A stretch of 35,583 nt of DNA from Candidatus Omnitrophota bacterium. GTDB lineage: Bacteria > Omnitrophota > Omnitrophia > Omnitrophales > Aquincolibacteriaceae. Position numbers and translations under genes: made by a program. The stretch lies in assembly GCA_016930235.1 (NCBI GenBank), contig JAFGHI010000041.1:1-35583 (forward strand). The letters run 5' to 3'. Below, piece after piece: positions 19,801 to 22,800 of the stretch (position 1 is the stretch's first letter; each line of letters begins with the position of its first letter). The notes beneath the pieces are model-generated. The model was not told where the DNA came from. It saw only the letters and a list, made by a program, of their open reading frames with translations, and searched no databases.

Positions 19801-22800
19801 GGCACCTTTCCCAATTTTGAGGTGGGATTGGTGATTGCCATGGTTCGGGATGAAATGCAAGCGGCAAAAGGAACTATGCCGCGTTGGCCGGACCTCGGGT
19901 TAGGAGAAACCTTTGCCAAAACGACTATGGCAAAACTTAGTGAATTAGAACAGGAAAGGACCGGACAAAGGCCTTCAAAAAGCCCCTCGCCCAAGCAGCA
20001 GATAGAGCTGATTATAAGGGATATGAGGGATCTTAATGAGCGGATAAGCAAGAAGACTATTGACGATGCTAGGGCCCAGCAGGAATTGGAAAAGTTATCG
20101 AAGGTCATAGAACGCTCGGACATTCCTGATGAGGAAAAAACCGAGCTTGCGGAAATCCTTTGGGGCTTGACATGGATGGAGCAGGATGAGATTTCAAACC
20201 GCCTGAAAGCCGTCGAGGGCAGGCGTTCGGAATTGCGTGAAGGCGGTTTGGATCGTCGGATTTTCGAGCTCCTTTTGGAGGCCAAGACTGACGAGCGTAA
20301 GCGCTGGCAGGCCCTGGAGCTCTTCGAGGAATTTTTAAAAGGAGCACAAACCCGGCTGGCGGTGCGGGCTCGGGAAGACCGGATCAAGGAGGACTTTGGG
20401 ATTTTCTGGAGGAGTTTTCGGCATTTGGTGGATAACGTGGATAGCCGGATCGGCGCGGTTATCCGGCAAAAGATTAGGGATAAATATACCCGTGAACGGC
20501 TCATCGAACCTCACCGCCCCTTTGCTCGAAGACTTACGCGGGCGGCCCGGGCCTACATGGCGAATTGGCGGCCGGAGGATTTTAATGTCGAAGACAGGAG
20601 TGTTCTGAGTTCGATCAATTATCTCGGGATGACCCTGCGTGTTTCGGATCTGGACCACGAATGGGTCGATTTCTTTAAATCGGTTCCGAGGGATACTACT
20701 ATCGGACAGGACGGGCGGTTTCATTTTCATAATCTTAAGGCTTATCAGACTGTGACGAATGCTTTATATCAGGAAGGTAAGCAGTTCCGGTGGAGCAATG
20801 ACAAAGTAAAGCTTGGGCAGCTGGAACGCGAAAAACGGTTGGCCCGTTCCGAGGCGGTCTGGAGTTTCGTGATCTGGGTGCGCGAAACAAAGCTTTCAAA
20901 ACCGGAAGCGAAAGTAATAATGCTGACGGCTTCCTGGGTCAAGGATGTGGTGAGCTTGGCGCATGATCAGGAGCCTCAGGTTCGGGAAGATGCCGTACAC
21001 ACTTTAGAGGAATTAAGCCGGATATTCGAAAACGTTGTTCCGCGGGTGGAGCCCCGGTCCCTCACGGACGAAATGTGGGGCGCAATCGGATCCATTTATT
21101 CGAGCCTTGCCTTATATTGGTCGGACAAAGAAGAATACGGCAAGGCCAAACAGTTGACCCATATTTCCATGGGGCTGCCTGTCCCTAGGATCTATGCCTT
21201 GAGGAATTTGGCGCGGATTGCCGCTAAAGAGGGGAATTTTGATCAAGCCGAAAATTATATCCGGGAAATCGAGAAATTGGATGCCTCCTTTGCCTTGGGG
21301 GTGAAGGTAATGATGGTCCGGATCAAGATACGCCGTTTGCAGGAGGCCGGGTTTTCGGATAGATCAAAGGACACGGATCTCGAAGCGCTCGTCCGGAAAT
21401 ACCGGATATTTGTCGATGAAGCGGTTTCAACAGAAGATGAAACGCTCTGGGAAAAGAGCCTTGGGCCCTTTCGGGATTTTCTTATCAAGGTAACGATGCC
21501 CTTTGAGGATCTCTTCTGGGATATTTGGGAGAGCGAAGGGGACGAGGAACTGGATGGTAAGGGTATCCAATCACTTGGGCCGTATGCCGAGGAGGTTGCC
21601 CGGGCGACTCAAAAGTACCTTGAAGCTTTGCCGCATTCCGTGATCCGCGAGGAAACCGATATTATGGAGTTGATCGTTTTGATCGGGGACATGGCGCGGG
21701 GACTTCGCTTTCTTGGGATGACTTGGTCCGCTTCGCCCATCGTCAAGGTTTTTATGCATAAAGCGGGACTTAGAAGAACGCAGATTCTCCAAGTCGAACT
21801 GTTTAAGATTTATTATTCGGTTGCAAGTCGTCTTTATAAAGAAGGCCGCGTGCGGGAATCTTTTCCTGTCAGGATTGAAGCGGCCGAACATTTTGCCGCG
21901 TGGCTCCCGGCAGCCGAGCTTAAGAGAGAGAACAAAATGGTTTTCCGGGAGGCCGGTTTTATCATCAGCGATGTTGCCGGTTCTACGAGAAGAGGACAGG
22001 TGGAATATCAACAGAAGGCCAAGCAGGTCCTTGGCGAAATAGCGTCGGGGATCCGCGGGATCGTTCTTAAAAGGCAAAACCCGGTGCCCGTTGATTATGC
22101 CAATCTTTTTGAAATGATCCTGGATAAGATTGCGCAGGCTTGGATTGAGCTGGGAGAGTTGGATCGGGCAGAGGACTTAAGCCGGTTTGTTTTGGAACTT
22201 CCGATCTTAAAAAAGGGATATGCATTTCACAATTTGGCTTTGATTGCGGCCCATCGGGGGGATTTTGAAGGGGCAGAACAAATCATCGCCCGCGGTAAAA
22301 AGGAAGACCCAAAATTTGATTGGTCGAGGACCGAGGGGGCTGTCTCTCAGATTCAGCTGGGCGGACGTTCCGAACTGCGGGGTACTGAAGTTGGAAACTG
22401 GAGGCTGGAGGCTAGAAAGGAAATGCTTTTCCCAGCATCCAGCGTCAAGCCTCTAGCTTCTTTGAGCGAAGAACACTGGCGTTCCGAGCTGCGCGAGACG
22501 GTTGATGCTGGAACTCAATCGATGCTTGAGCAAATTAGGCAGGGGACTTATCCGGCATGGCTTTCAAGGCTGCCGGCCGGTGTTGCTCCCCATATTAGAG
22601 AGCGTTTGTTTGAGCTTTTTAATATTCCTGAACGGTATAAAACCTATAATTTATGGTCCCTCGGGCACTATCACGGTCCGAACGGAATGGGAGCTTATTA
22701 TCATGAAAATCCGCTGACCAATCGCTATTTGGATCTTGAAGGTGAGTTGGGTATTCTCCGGGATTGGTTTTCGGGATGGCCTGAAATGTATCAAACAACT

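Noticed and set aside
19347-20504. Long open frame of 385 codons on the minus strand
   Set aside because: It lies wholly opposite the solenoid blocks, is Ser/Arg-rich in the way antisense frames of helical proteins are, and has no ribosome-binding site or motif.
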